This document shows, piece after piece, positions 24,835 to 33,435 of a DNA stretch of 64,000 nt. The position numbers and the translations under genes are program-made. The stretch spans positions 1 through 64,000 of the forward strand of contig NZ_JAHGVE010000022.1 of NCBI RefSeq assembly GCF_018835585.1. Direction: 5' to 3'. The notes beneath the pieces were generated by a model. That model saw only the letters and a list, made by a program, of their open reading frames with translations. It ran no database searches and was not told the DNA's origin. How positions within the stretch are numbered: the stretch's first letter is position 1; every line of letters begins with the position of its first letter. This DNA is from Pelorhabdus rhamnosifermentans. Lineage in GTDB: Bacteria > Bacillota > Negativicutes > UMGS1260.

Positions 24835-26919
24835 TTATTCAAAATATACCTCAATGGTTGTTCCAGACGACACTTGACTGCCTGCTGGCGGATCTTGTTT
24901 CACAGCCTGCGTCCCTTGATTTGCTTGTTTATAAGTTAGACCTAGCTGTCCCAAGAGCTCCATCACTTCTTTTTCACTACGACCACTGCAATCAGGCACA
25001 GTCACTTCACCTGTTCCTGGGCGGGCCGTTGTTAAGGTATAAAGTAGCACCTGTGAACCAACAGGAACGCGACTGCCTGGCCGCGGAATCTGATCTGCGA
25101 TGCGCTCCCCTGTTTCTTCAATTCGCGCAGCTAAACCTGCCGCCTGTAAATCTTTCATGGCATCTGAGACAGACTCATTAAGTAAATTCGGCACAAGCAC
25201 ATGACTCTGCACATTTTCAGCCGTCTTGGTCGGAACATTCGTCACTTGTAAATAAGGCAAAACATCCTTCATAACTGCTGCAAAAACGGGAGCTGCAACC
25301 TGGCTGCCATAATAAATGCCCACAGGTTCGTCAACAATGACAAGCATGACAATCTTGGGATGATCGCTAGGCGCAAAGCCAATAAAGGAAGCAACATACT
25401 TATCAGGCAAATAACCACCTGCCCCAACCTTTTGGGCAGTTCCTGTTTTCCCCCCAATTTTAAAGCCGTCAATAAAAGCATTTTTACCTGTACCGATTTC
25501 TACAACTTTTTCCAGAATTCCTCTTACTTGATTACTTGTTTCAGAATTTATTGCTTCCTGAACAACATCAGGCTGAAAACTGCGAATGGTTTGACCATTT
25601 TTATCTTGAATCGTCTTAACTATCTGCGGTCTCAGCCAAGTACCGCCATTGACAACAGCACTCACTGCCGTAAGAAGTTGAATCGGCGTTACAGCAATTC
25701 CCTGCCCCATAGCCATCGTAGCAATATTAATAGGCTTAACTTGTCGCTTGTCAATGACAATTCCCTTGGCCTCCCCAGGTAAATCAATACCTGTAGGCCG
25801 TCCGAAGCCCAGTTTATCAAGATAGGTATAAAAAGGATCTCGCCCTAGACGAAGTCCAACATTGACAAATCCGACATTACAGGAATTTTCCACTACTTCT
25901 TCAAATGTTTCACTGCCATGGCCGCCATTTTTCCAGCAATGAATTTTCCGTCCCTGTACGTCAATATAACCCGGATCATAAAACCGATCCGTCAGCGTCA
26001 CTACTTTTTCACTTAATGCAGCGGATGATGTAATAATTTTAAAGGTAGATCCTGGTTCATAGGCATTGGATACGGCAATATTACGCCATAACTTTGGTGA
26101 ATAATCAGCAAAATGATTCGGGTTATAGTCTGGGCGATTAGCAAGAGCCAAGATTTCACCCGTATTCGGGTCCATAGCCACAATCGTAGCTCCCTTGGCT
26201 TGTGTTTCTTGCATGACACGCCCCAGTTCACGTTCCGCAACTTGCTGAATCACCATATCAATAGTCAAATAAATATCATTTCCTTCGACAGGTGGTACAA
26301 AACGATGATTGGCATAAGGTATTTCCCGCCCTCTTGCATCATATTCAACCATAATGCTGCCTGGCCGACCACGCAAATAACTGTCAAAAGTAATTTCTAC
26401 TCCATCTAGACCTTGGCTATCAATCCCGGTAAAGCCTAAAATATGTGAAGCTAAATCTTCCTGTGGATAATAGCGCCGACTTTCTTGCGTGATGCCAATA
26501 CCGTCAAAGCCTAGCGCTTGAATTTGCCGCGCCACATTACTGTCTACTTTACGTTTCACCCAAGTAAAAGCCTGATGTCGTTGCAATAATTTGGACAAAT
26601 GTTCCTCATTTAATGCCAAAATAGCAGCCAATTTGGCTGCTGTCTCTTGTACATTTTTAATTTCAGCGGGAATTGCGTAAATAGACTCCGTACTCATACT
26701 CACAGCTAATTCTTTACCTGTCCGATCAAAAATAATCCCCCGTTTCGCTTCTACTGGAATATCGCGAATCCGTTGATCTGTCGCATTTTCCGCAAGCCAC
26801 GTACTGTGAAAAAGCTGTAAATAGCCTAACCGCACAACTAATCCTCCCATAGCAACTGCCATAAAGAGAAACAAAAAAATGACCCGTTTTCGAATCGTGC
26901 CATGTGAAGCCGAAGCCAC
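24835..26919 (-). CDS. spoVD: Septal penicillin-binding protein with PASTA domains (FtsI/SpoVD type)
   Basis: Class B transpeptidase of about 694 residues. Order: short cytoplasmic tail, one membrane anchor (VIFLFLFMAVAMGGLVVRLG), PBP dimer domain (RGIIFDRTGKELAVSM), transpeptidase with serine motif YEPGSTFKIITS (about 290-301), SCN in ENSCNVGFV, and KTGTAQKVGAGGYLP, then two C-terminal PASTA domains (VPNLLNESVSDAMKDL and VPDCSGRSEKEVMELL). Two PASTA repeats are typical of Firmicute SpoVD/Pbp2b-like proteins; whether it serves division, sporulation or both cannot be told, and no second ftsI is in the cluster. A GTG at 26919 with GGGGG 8 nt upstream is my preferred start; GTG 26937 is possible. 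Confidence 0.93.
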   Translation of the reverse strand: MASASHGTIRKRVIFLFLFMAVAMGGLVVRLGYLQLFHSTWLAENATDQRIRDIPVEAKRGIIFDRTGKELAVSMSTESIYAIPAEIKNVQETAAKLAAILALNEEHLSKLLQRHQAFTWVKRKVDSNVARQIQALGFDGIGITQESRRYYPQEDLASHILGFTGIDSQGLDGVEITFDSYLRGRPGSIMVEYDARGREIPYANHRFVPPVEGNDIYLTIDMVIQQVAERELGRVMQETQAKGATIVAMDPNTGEILALANRPDYNPNHFADYSPKLWRNIAVSNAYEPGSTFKIITSSAALSEKVVTLTDRFYDPGYIDVQGRKIHCWKNGGHGSETFEEVVENSCNVGFVNVGLRLGRDPFYTYLDKLGFGRPTGIDLPGEAKGIVIDKRQVKPINIATMAMGQGIAVTPIQLLTAVSAVVNGGTWLRPQIVKTIQDKNGQTIRSFQPDVVQEAINSETSNQVRGILEKVVEIGTGKNAFIDGFKIGGKTGTAQKVGAGGYLPDKYVASFIGFAPSDHPKIVMLVIVDEPVGIYYGSQVAAPVFAAVMKDVLPYLQVTNVPTKTAENVQSHVLVPNLLNESVSDAMKDLQAAGLAARIEETGERIADQIPRPGSRVPVGSQVLLYTLTTARPGTGEVTVPDCSGRSEKEVMELLGQLGLTYKQANQGTQAVKQDPPAGSQVSSGTTIEVYFE

Positions 26920-26937
26920 TATGCATTCCCCCATCAC

Positions 26938-26982
26938 TTAAGAAGAAGCTAGAGTGACCCTCTCACACCAGACTCTTCTTAA
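26938..26982 (-). other. Long-stem hairpin at the ftsL-spoVD junction
   Basis: TTAAGAAGA (26938-26946) is perfectly complementary to TCTTCTTAA (26974-26982), and inside it GTGA (26954-26957) faces TCAC (26963-26966). The structure includes the ftsL stop codon and lies just before the SD of spoVD. There is no T-tract, so it is not a usual terminator; it could tune spoVD translation or stabilise the mRNA. Confidence 0.4.
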
Positions 26983-27410
26983 TTCATTCCAAGCGCAGGA
27001 GTAGTCTTATTGTTCTTAGCAGCAGTAGCAGTCATATTAGTTTGACTGAGATTGCCCTCTGATGAGGCTTGTGCATGATAAACGACCGAGGGTAAAACCA
27101 TGCCGAGTTCCTTTTTTGCTATGCGCTCAATTCTTGCCGGCGATTTTAGTTTGGCTACATCAAGATGAAGAACTTCATTTTCCTTCTCTAAAGATGCTAC
27201 TTGTGTTTTCATTTTCACAAGTTCATAGCCTGAACGAACTACAAATTCACTTTGCATAGTCAATATCACTGCCATCAATGCAAGAACAGTAACAAAAACG
27301 AAATATTTTCTTCTTCGCTGCACATCAAGTCGAGTTCGCGGCAAAGAAGGGACTATTTGTTCATCTGGTTGTTCAATAAGTTCCCACTCTTGCTTTTTGC
27401 TCACTAACAT
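26979..27410 (-). CDS. ftsL: Cell division protein FtsL
   Basis: Small bitopic divisome protein of 143 residues identified by form and position between rsmH and the transpeptidase gene. It has a basic cytoplasmic segment (RTRLDVQRRRKYF), one membrane helix (about 36-55, VFVTVLALMAVILTMQSEFV) and an extracytoplasmic leucine-zipper-like coiled coil (ELVKMKTQVASLEKENEVLH). It ends in a low-complexity tail (NMTATAAKNNKTT). FtsL sequences diverge greatly; topology and synteny are the evidence. AAGGAGGGTCAGTAAG precedes the ATG. Confidence 0.85.
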   Translation of the reverse strand: MLVSKKQEWELIEQPDEQIVPSLPRTRLDVQRRRKYFVFVTVLALMAVILTMQSEFVVRSGYELVKMKTQVASLEKENEVLHLDVAKLKSPARIERIAKKELGMVLPSVVYHAQASSEGNLSQTNMTATAAKNNKTTPALGMN

Positions 27411-27431
27411 CTTACTGACCCTCCTTGGATT

Positions 27432-28379
27432 CTAGAACGACTCACCCGGTAATTTTTGACCGATCCGCAATTTAGCACTTCTCGCTCGTGGATTTTCTGC
27501 TAATTCAACCACTGACGGTTTACGAGGTTTACCTAGGATCTTAATGACTGGCTGATGATGGCAGGTACAAATAGGAAACTGTGGCGGACAAATACAACCT
27601 TTTGATTGTTCCTGCAAAACTTGTTTAGCTATACGATCTTCTAAAGAATGAAAGGTAATAATACAAATCCGCCCGCCTGGCTTAAGTAGCCCAATGGCAT
27701 CAGAAAAAGATTGTTGCAAAATCGCAAGTTCACGATTCACTTCAATACGAATGGCTTGAAAGGTTCGTTTCGCCGGATGAGGACCTTCTTGACGCGCTCC
27801 CTTGGGAATGGCTTTTTTAACAATATCTACCAAATTGCCTGTTGAAATAATCGGTTTCGTTTTTCGCTCAGCTACAATAAAATCAGCAATACGCTTCGCC
27901 CAGCGTTCTTCACCATAATCATACATGATTTTAGTAAGTTTCTCGGCACTATATTCATTCACAACTTCTTTTGCTGACAAGATATTTCTAGGATCCATGC
28001 GCATATCAAGCGGGGCATCTTGCATATAAGAAAATCCACGCTCCGCTGTATCAAGCTGATAAGATGAGACGCCTAGATCATAAAGTACACCATCAACAGC
28101 ATCAATAGCTAGGTCCTGTAACACCTCTTTAAGTTGTTCAAAATTACTTCGAATAATATGTACGGTGCATTTAGCACTCGCCAAACGTTCTTTACCAGCC
28201 GCAATGGCTGCTGGGTCCTGATCTAAACCAATATAAGTGCCAGAAGCAGCAAGTTTACTCACAATGGCTTGTCCATGTCCGGCTCCACCTAGTGTGCAAT
28301 CCACGTAAATGCCTGCTGGATTGACTACTAAGTTATTCACACTTTCTTCAAGCAAAACGCTTTTATGTTCAAAATTCAT
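27432..28379 (-). CDS. rsmH: 16S rRNA (cytosine-1402-N4)-methyltransferase RsmH
   Basis: S-adenosylmethionine-dependent methyltransferase (old name MraW) acting on C1402 in the ribosomal P site. About 315 residues beginning [18 protein letters not shown], with the SAM motif [13 protein letters not shown] (about 27-39), [11 protein letters not shown], [16 protein letters not shown] segment and [18 protein letters not shown] near 240. The reading frame stays open back to 28538 inside mraZ, but homology starts at ATG 28379, which has GGAGTGAAACAG before it and lies 13 nt after mraZ. Confidence 0.95.
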   Translation of the reverse strand: MNFEHKSVLLEESVNNLVVNPAGIYVDCTLGGAGHGQAIVSKLAASGTYIGLDQDPAAIAAGKERLASAKCTVHIIRSNFEQLKEVLQDLAIDAVDGVLYDLGVSSYQLDTAERGFSYMQDAPLDMRMDPRNILSAKEVVNEYSAEKLTKIMYDYGEERWAKRIADFIVAERKTKPIISTGNLVDIVKKAIPKGARQEGPHPAKRTFQAIRIEVNRELAILQQSFSDAIGLLKPGGRICIITFHSLEDRIAKQVLQEQSKGCICPPQFPICTCHHQPVIKILGKPRKPSVVELAENPRARSAKLRIGQKLPGESF

Positions 28380-28392
28380 CTGTTTCACTCCG

Positions 28393-28824
28393 TCAAATAC
28401 CAAAATCCGCAAGATGCTCAGCAATTTGAGCAACTGTCGGGGCAATCGTGGTATTATACTCATCCCAATTCTCTTGATTCCATATTTCAATTCGGTTCGA
28501 AACACCGATAACAACGACATCTTTCGTAAGATGGGCATAATCTCTTAAATTACCTGGTAACAATACACGTCCCTGCTTATCAAAACCTACTTCAGCGGCT
28601 CCAGCAAAGAAAAAACGCACAAAAGCACGGGCTTCCGGCTTAGACAAGGGCAACTGGCGCAATTTATTTTCTAGTATGGCCCATTCTTCTACGGTATACA
28701 CAAATAAACAATTTTCCAATCCTTTTGTAGCAATAAACGTAAAGCCAAGCAATTCACGAAATCTTGCTGGCAAAATCAACCGTCCTTTGGCATCAATCGT
28801 ATGATTATACTCACCCATAAACAC
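28393..28824 (-). CDS. mraZ: Transcriptional regulator MraZ
   Basis: Ring-forming AbrB-fold DNA-binding protein that controls the dcw operon, here its first gene. The 143 residues contain two SpoVT/AbrB repeats: [20 protein letters not shown] (about 3-22) and [20 protein letters not shown] (about 78-97), each with the DxKGR/DxQGR core. The start GTG 28824 (giving MFMGEY) has GGTGA upstream and matches the family; in-frame codons further up are less likely. Its presumed operator, three direct repeats, lies 29 nt upstream, so autoregulation is expected. Confidence 0.93.
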   Translation of the reverse strand: MFMGEYNHTIDAKGRLILPARFRELLGFTFIATKGLENCLFVYTVEEWAILENKLRQLPLSKPEARAFVRFFFAGAAEVGFDKQGRVLLPGNLRDYAHLTKDVVVIGVSNRIEIWNQENWDEYNTTIAPTVAQIAEHLADFGI

Positions 28825-28853
28825 GGCTTTCACCATCACTAAATAGGATTTTT

Positions 28854-28883
28854 ACACCACTTTACACCACTTTACACCACTTT
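28854..28883 (-). promoter_or_regulatory. MraZ operator: three tandem 10-bp boxes
   Basis: On the minus strand AAAGTGGTGT occurs three times head to tail with no spacer, about 30 nt before mraZ. Known MraZ sites are direct repeats of a GTGG/AAAGTG core at 10-bp period, so one MraZ ring face could contact all three. A TATAAA-like -10 (ACTATAAAG) overlaps the upstream box, consistent with repression. Binding itself is inferred. Confidence 0.85.
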
Positions 28884-28907
28884 ATAGTCTAATTCGAATA
28901 AAAATAA

Positions 28908-28937
28908 AAAAATCCTTCAAAAAATTGAAGGATTTTT
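28908..28937 (-). terminator. Terminator of the polysaccharide deacetylase gene
   Basis: A 13-bp stem, AAAAATCCTTCAA (28908-28920) and TTGAAGGATTTTT (28925-28937), with a 4-nt loop; the minus strand continues into TTTTTATTTTTATT. It separates the deacetylase gene from the dcw promoter. Confidence 0.85.
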
Positions 28938-28964
28938 CAAAAAGTAATATTTAAGATAAAAGTC

Positions 28965-29783
28965 CTAGTTCCGAATGAGACCTAAACGTTCTAATATAGG
29001 AGCGGCCTTGACTCTGATAAAAAAGGAGCGAAAAGTATGCTGTGTTCGAAAAATAGGAATTCTTTCAATAGAATAGAAATTGCTGTCTGAATCCGCTTGA
29101 CCATAACGGACAGTAAACGCCATCTTATAGCCAGCCTTCTGAACTAAATGACGAATCTCATCATTATAGGTTCCTGTTGGATAAGCAAAATAACGCGGCC
29201 TTGCACCGAGTTCTTGCTCCAATTTCTGACTGGAAACAGTCAGTTCTGTAGTAATCTGATCGGCATTAAGCTCTGTCAGCGGTACATGATTGACCGTATG
29301 GGAACCAATGGTAAAACCGCTTTCCGCCATTTCTTTGACTTGATCCCATGTCATAAACCGCGGATCATGACTAATAAAATCTGTAATCACAAAGAAAGTC
29401 GCTGTGAAATTATATTTTTTTAAAATGGGATAGGCATTGACATAATTGTCTTCATAACCATCATCAAAAGTAATCAATATCGGTTTGTCCGGAAGCGGAA
29501 TCCCCTTTTTGAGAGCCTTAAAAAGCTGATCAGGTGTAACTGTATGATAGCCGTTTTCACTAAGATACCGCATTTGCTTATCAAATTCTTCCGGAGCCAC
29601 AGACAAAGCAATTTGCATGGTATCAATTTTATGATAATTTAAGACAGGCACTTCAGGACAGACTGTAGGCGGCTCCAGATTAGCCTCTGTTACGACGGCA
29701 TTCGTTCCAGCCATCGTTGTTGCAATAAATAAAAACATGAACACTAAAAGAATGCCTACAACAGACTTATGATAACGATGCAT
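28965..29783 (-). CDS. Secreted or membrane-anchored polysaccharide deacetylase
   Basis: CE4 (NodB-like) deacetylase of about 272 residues, probably acting on cell-wall or capsular glycans outside the membrane. An N-terminal hydrophobic segment (VVGILLVFMFLFIATTMAG) serves as signal or anchor. NodB motifs: ILITFDDGYEDNY (motif 1 with the DD pair), TIGSHTVNHVPLT (motif 2, HxxxH metal ligands) and RYFAYPTGTYNDEI (motif 3). ATG 29783 follows GGAGGTGGG; an upstream in-frame start overlaps that site. It is monocistronic and lies between lgt and mraZ. Confidence 0.9.
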   Translation of the reverse strand: MHRYHKSVVGILLVFMFLFIATTMAGTNAVVTEANLEPPTVCPEVPVLNYHKIDTMQIALSVAPEEFDKQMRYLSENGYHTVTPDQLFKALKKGIPLPDKPILITFDDGYEDNYVNAYPILKKYNFTATFFVITDFISHDPRFMTWDQVKEMAESGFTIGSHTVNHVPLTELNADQITTELTVSSQKLEQELGARPRYFAYPTGTYNDEIRHLVQKAGYKMAFTVRYGQADSDSNFYSIERIPIFRTQHTFRSFFIRVKAAPILERLGLIRN

Positions 29784-29862
29784 CAATTGTTTCCCACCTC
29801 CTTCCTGCAAATTCTGTCATTCATGCAAGAAAGACAACCATAGACAGTCTGTAACCAATCAT

Positions 29863-30657
29863 TCATTGTCTTTTCCTCCACAAATTGCTATAGTTTCTCT
29901 GGCGTAAAATCAGTAATATACTCGCGACAACTATAAAAATAAGACTTCCTAGTTGTGCTATATTGACGCCATATAAGATTTCACCATCTAAGCGAGTAAA
30001 TTCCACTATGATGCGTCCTATAGACTGTAAAATAAGATAAAGAAAAAACAGCCAGCCCGATTTGAGTCCAAACCGATTGCGAAACAGCCAGCCAACAACG
30101 AGGAGGATTAAAAATACGCCAAAATCCGCACCAGACTGATACATAAAAACAGGATGGAAAAAGTCATACTCTTCATACCCAACAGGCCGATGAGCATAAT
30201 CAATATAAATGCCCCATGATAAATACGTGGGGTAACCGATGGCTTCCTGATTAACTAAATTCGCCCATTGACCAAGGGACTGCCCCAATGCTAAGCCTGG
30301 TGCCACCGCGTCAGCATACAGACCAAAAGGCAGACTATGATATTTGGCATAGCCAACTAGCACAAGAATGACACCCAGCATAGCCCCGTGCATAGCAAAA
30401 CCGCCTTGACTGAAACAGAAAATTTCCCCCAAATGATAACTATAATAAGGCCAATTAATGATCACATAATATAAGCGAGCACCCAAAATTCCAGCGGGAA
30501 TGGCTAGCACCGCCATATCCAGAAGTGGCTGAACAGGTAATCTTCGATACAAAATCTGACAATAACAAGTAAGAATACAACATAAAATTGCACCAGACAT
30601 AATCAGACCATACCAATGAAAATGCCAAGGACCTACAACAAGACTTCCATAATTCAT
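29863..30657 (-). CDS. lgt: Prolipoprotein diacylglyceryl transferase, atypical signature
   Basis: Integral membrane enzyme moving diacylglycerol from phosphatidylglycerol to the lipobox cysteine of lipoproteins. About 264 residues with seven predicted helices. Family features: VGPWHFHWYGLIM near the N-terminus, GARLYYVIINWPYY, the histidine in GGFAMHGAMLGV, VNQEAIG, and IVEFTRLDGE. The signature G-R-x-[GA]-N-F-x-N-x-E-x2-G reads GQWANLVNQEAIG here: the usual Arg and Phe are Gln and Leu. The Arg is reported essential in the E. coli enzyme, so activity should not be assumed. AAGGAG precedes ATG 30657; an upstream GTG overlaps the site. Confidence 0.82.
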   Translation of the reverse strand: MNYGSLVVGPWHFHWYGLIMSGAILCCILTCYCQILYRRLPVQPLLDMAVLAIPAGILGARLYYVIINWPYYSYHLGEIFCFSQGGFAMHGAMLGVILVLVGYAKYHSLPFGLYADAVAPGLALGQSLGQWANLVNQEAIGYPTYLSWGIYIDYAHRPVGYEEYDFFHPVFMYQSGADFGVFLILLVVGWLFRNRFGLKSGWLFFLYLILQSIGRIIVEFTRLDGEILYGVNIAQLGSLIFIVVASILLILRQRNYSNLWRKRQ

Positions 30658-30810
30658 AAATAAACTCCTTATCACAATAATTAGTAGAATAAAGTGCTAT
30701 GATAACTATTTTATTGTACTGCTCTATAACCGAAAGGTCTAGACTAAATTTGTATGATAAACACTCCCCGACTAGTTAATACGATTAAACGTTTCTTTGT
30801 CACTTCTCGC

Positions 30811-30839
30811 TTGTCAGGTTTTAAACAAAGTGTTATGAT
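30811..30839 (+). promoter_or_regulatory. Promoter of the DUF1858 gene
   Basis: TTGTCA (30811-30816) and TATGAT (30834-30839) are separated by 17 bp, close to sigma-70 consensus, 47 bp before the ATG. Confidence 0.7.
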
Positions 30840-30886
30840 TAGTAAATAAATTATTTCATTTGTACATAAAGGAGGTCTCGCTAACC

Positions 30887-31078
30887 ATGATTACCAAAGA
30901 AATGAGCATTATGGAAGTGGTTGAAAAATATCCTCAAACAGCTGCTGTTTTCCAACAACACGGCATGGGTTGTTTAGGTTGTGCAGCTGCACATTTTGAA
31001 AACATTGACCAAGGTGCAGCTGCGCATGGTATTAACATTGAAGCCTTGATCAGCGATTTAAATAAAGTCACGAAATAA
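30887..31078 (+). CDS. DUF1858 domain protein
   Basis: A 63-residue protein that is essentially one DUF1858 domain: ITKEMSIMEVVEKYPQTAAVF, then the cysteine motif HGMGCLGCAAAHFE with C-x2-C. Such domains occur alone or fused to redox/hybrid-cluster and ScdA-like proteins, and are abundant in anaerobes; the biochemical role is not known. GGAGG lies 10 nt before the ATG, which is preferred over an in-frame start at 30860. A strong promoter precedes it and a terminator follows. Confidence 0.9.
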   Translation: MITKEMSIMEVVEKYPQTAAVFQQHGMGCLGCAAAHFENIDQGAAAHGINIEALISDLNKVTK

Positions 31079-31092
31079 AGAAATCCCTCATT

Positions 31093-31142
31093 AAAAACTA
31101 AAAGAGAGTAATCCCTTACAGGATTGCTCTCTTTTAGTTTTT
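31093..31142. terminator. Bidirectional terminator after the DUF1858 gene and feoA
   Basis: A long near-perfect stem: AAAAACTAAAAGAGAG with AATCC on one side and GGATT with CTCTCTTTTAGTTTTT on the other, loop CTTACA. It is flanked by A and T runs, so it works both ways; its 3' arm overlaps the end of the minus-strand feoA gene. Confidence 0.85.
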
Positions 31143-31364
31143 GGCCACACCTAAAATATTACCAGCAAGAACCCGATCAAGCGCAACCTCCGTATAGTCA
31201 ATTTGTAGAACTACGACAGGTTGCAGTTGTAATAAGGTAACTGCTGTCCCAACAATTAACCCAAAAATCATAAGTTTACGACTATCATCACGTGAAGTAC
31301 AGATTTTACTCACAACAATATGACTACCTACATAAAAACAAGTAAGAGGCTGCTCTTTTTTCAT
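31134..31364 (-). CDS. feoA: FeoA-domain protein
   Basis: A 76-residue protein 15 nt downstream of feoB, with AAGGAAGG before its ATG. The segment RKLMIFGLIVGTAVTLLQLQ followed by PVVVLQIDYTEVALDRVLAG matches the FeoA SH3-like pattern (R-L-x2-x-GL-x-G-T then V-Q-x-x-x-T-x-x-ALD-x2-A). FeoA proteins assist FeoB in Fe(II) import. The order feoB-feoA is the reverse of most operons. Identification is by pattern and neighbourhood; the sequence is divergent. Confidence 0.72.
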   Translation of the reverse strand: MKKEQPLTCFYVGSHIVVSKICTSRDDSRKLMIFGLIVGTAVTLLQLQPVVVLQIDYTEVALDRVLAGNILGVAKN

Positions 31365-31379
31365 TGTGATCGCCTTCCT

Positions 31380-33320
31380 TTATAACAAAAGCCAATGGAT
31401 GAATCCTCCTGAGCCAAAGGAAATTACAATAATTATACTAACAATCGCCATTGTTGCCAAAATTCCCCGTTCTTTAAGCATCACCATAAACTGCGCCAAA
31501 CAAGGCATAAACAAGGTAAATGTCACACAGGCCACAAATAATTCACAATCATTTAACTGGCCGTTTAAATACAAGTCATACATGCCAGCAGCCCCATAAT
31601 CGCGGCGAATAAATCCCATAAGAAAAGCCTTTGCAGCTTCTGGCGGCAGTCCTAATAAATGCATAATAGGTATAAATGCTGTAATAAGTCGCGGTAATAT
31701 CCCCATGAAATCACTAAGCCACAACAAAAAGCTTATCAACAGAAAAACAGGCAAAATTTCACTAAAATACCATATCATGCGTGTATAGGCTTTCATCACG
31801 ACATTAGAAAGATGCGGACAGCGAAAGGGCGGTAGTTCCATAAAAAAGGGGCGGCGTTTTCCCGGCAAAACCTTGTCGCTTACATAACCGCTAACAATAA
31901 ATATACCAAACAGATAGGCACACCACAAGCTAAGAAAACCTGCATGATGTGAAAGTACGGCAAGAACAATTCCAAGCTGCGCTGAACAAGGTATCGTCAA
32001 AGCGAGTAAGAAAGTGGCAAGTAGTCGTTCTCGCTTCGATTCTAATGTTCTTGTAGCCATAACGGCCATGGTTCCGCAGCCCAGTCCTAGCATCATGGGA
32101 ATAACGGCCCGACCATTCAACCCCATGCGTCGAAACAGTCCATCTGTCAATAAAGCAAGCCGCGGCAGATAACCACAATCTTCTAAAATTGCAAAAACAA
32201 AAAAAAACGAACTAACAATAGGCAGCACAATGACAACAGCATAGCGAACTCCTAATGTAAAAAATCCATATTCGCCAATAAATAAAGATTGAATAAGGGG
32301 CGTAACATTCACAATCCTGAGGATTTCCTGCGCCAAGGGAATTAAATAACGTTGAAAAACCGCTTCATCAAGATAGTCGACTAAAAATCCGGCTCCAAAG
32401 TGACCCACAAGCTGATACAAACCAAAATAAAGCACCAAGCATAAAATGGGAATACCTGTTAAGGGCTGTCTGGTCATTCTTCCTAATCCCCTGGCAATAC
32501 GCTGCGAATGCCTGACCTTTGAAATAGAAAGAACCTTATGAATCAGTTGATCAGCATGCTGTTGCCGCTGTGTCATAAGCTGTTGACTAAAGGTAGAACC
32601 CATTTTTCCTTGTAAATACTCCCTTTGATTCTGCACAACAGACCACACTGATTTTAACTGTTTAGAAAAACTGTAAACACCGAGAATTTCTTTATCCTGT
32701 TGCAATAGCAGATAGGCAATAAGCCGACGACTCAAGACAGAATGCTCAGGTAATATCCTAGCAATGTTTGCTAAAGCTTCCTCCGCTTCAATGGAAAACA
32801 ACATCAATTTACTCTGCTTCACATGATAACTGCCAATCAATCGCTTTAATTGATCCATCCCTTGCTGCTTAATGGCTGACAATGCAATAACAGGCACATC
32901 CAACTCTGCTGCTAGTTTCTTCATATCAAAAGTTAGCCCTTGACGCCACGCTTCATCCATCATATTGAGTACTAAAATAACAGGAAAGCCACCGTCAAGT
33001 AATTCAAATGACAGAGGTAACATTCGCCGAATATTTTTTGCATCAAGGACATGCAAAACCAGAGTGGATTTTCGAGTAAACAAGATTCGTCTTGTAACCC
33101 GCTCTTCTTCAGTAACTGGTAGCAAAGAATATACCCCGGGTGTATCAATCACTTCATAGTTCTGGCCTTCAATCTGGCAAGTTCCTGTAGCAAGTTCAAC
33201 AGTTGTCCCAGGATAATTGGAAACGGCGGCATAAGCCCCTGTAAGGGCATTAAAAATCACACTCTTCCCCACGTTAGGTGAACCGATTAATAATAACCGT
33301 TTGCCACCACTACCACTCAT
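31380..33320 (-). CDS. feoB: Ferrous iron transporter FeoB
   Basis: GTP-dependent Fe(II) uptake protein of about 646 residues. N-terminal G domain: G1 GSPNVGKS (13-20), G2 within NYPGTTVE, G3 DTPGVY, G4 NMMD, G5 near LSAI. The membrane part contains both Gate motifs, with the conserved cysteines in LEDCGYLPR and in LTIPCSAQLGIVLA. ATG 33320 follows AGGAGGCGTTGTT and is preferred to the upstream in-frame start. No Fur box was evident by eye. feoA follows directly. Confidence 0.95.
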   Translation of the reverse strand: MSGSGGKRLLLIGSPNVGKSVIFNALTGAYAAVSNYPGTTVELATGTCQIEGQNYEVIDTPGVYSLLPVTEEERVTRRILFTRKSTLVLHVLDAKNIRRMLPLSFELLDGGFPVILVLNMMDEAWRQGLTFDMKKLAAELDVPVIALSAIKQQGMDQLKRLIGSYHVKQSKLMLFSIEAEEALANIARILPEHSVLSRRLIAYLLLQQDKEILGVYSFSKQLKSVWSVVQNQREYLQGKMGSTFSQQLMTQRQQHADQLIHKVLSISKVRHSQRIARGLGRMTRQPLTGIPILCLVLYFGLYQLVGHFGAGFLVDYLDEAVFQRYLIPLAQEILRIVNVTPLIQSLFIGEYGFFTLGVRYAVVIVLPIVSSFFFVFAILEDCGYLPRLALLTDGLFRRMGLNGRAVIPMMLGLGCGTMAVMATRTLESKRERLLATFLLALTIPCSAQLGIVLAVLSHHAGFLSLWCAYLFGIFIVSGYVSDKVLPGKRRPFFMELPPFRCPHLSNVVMKAYTRMIWYFSEILPVFLLISFLLWLSDFMGILPRLITAFIPIMHLLGLPPEAAKAFLMGFIRRDYGAAGMYDLYLNGQLNDCELFVACVTFTLFMPCLAQFMVMLKERGILATMAIVSIIIVISFGSGGFIHWLLL

Positions 33321-33435
33321 AACAACGCCTCCTGCCCAAGCAGACACAATCGTTGTTATTTTTTATTCAAGTAAACGCTAATTTATGAAAATAAAAAAAC
33401 GTGCGCTGTTAACGCTTTTTAAATAAAAACATGTG

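Noticed and set aside
28380-28538. 53-residue extension of RsmH
   Set aside because: It overlaps mraZ and the family starts at [10 protein letters not shown], which has its own ribosome site.
33348-33435. Terminator after the NlpC/P60 gene
   Set aside because: There is a T-run and repeated CGTTAACA, but no stable hairpin could be drawn by eye.
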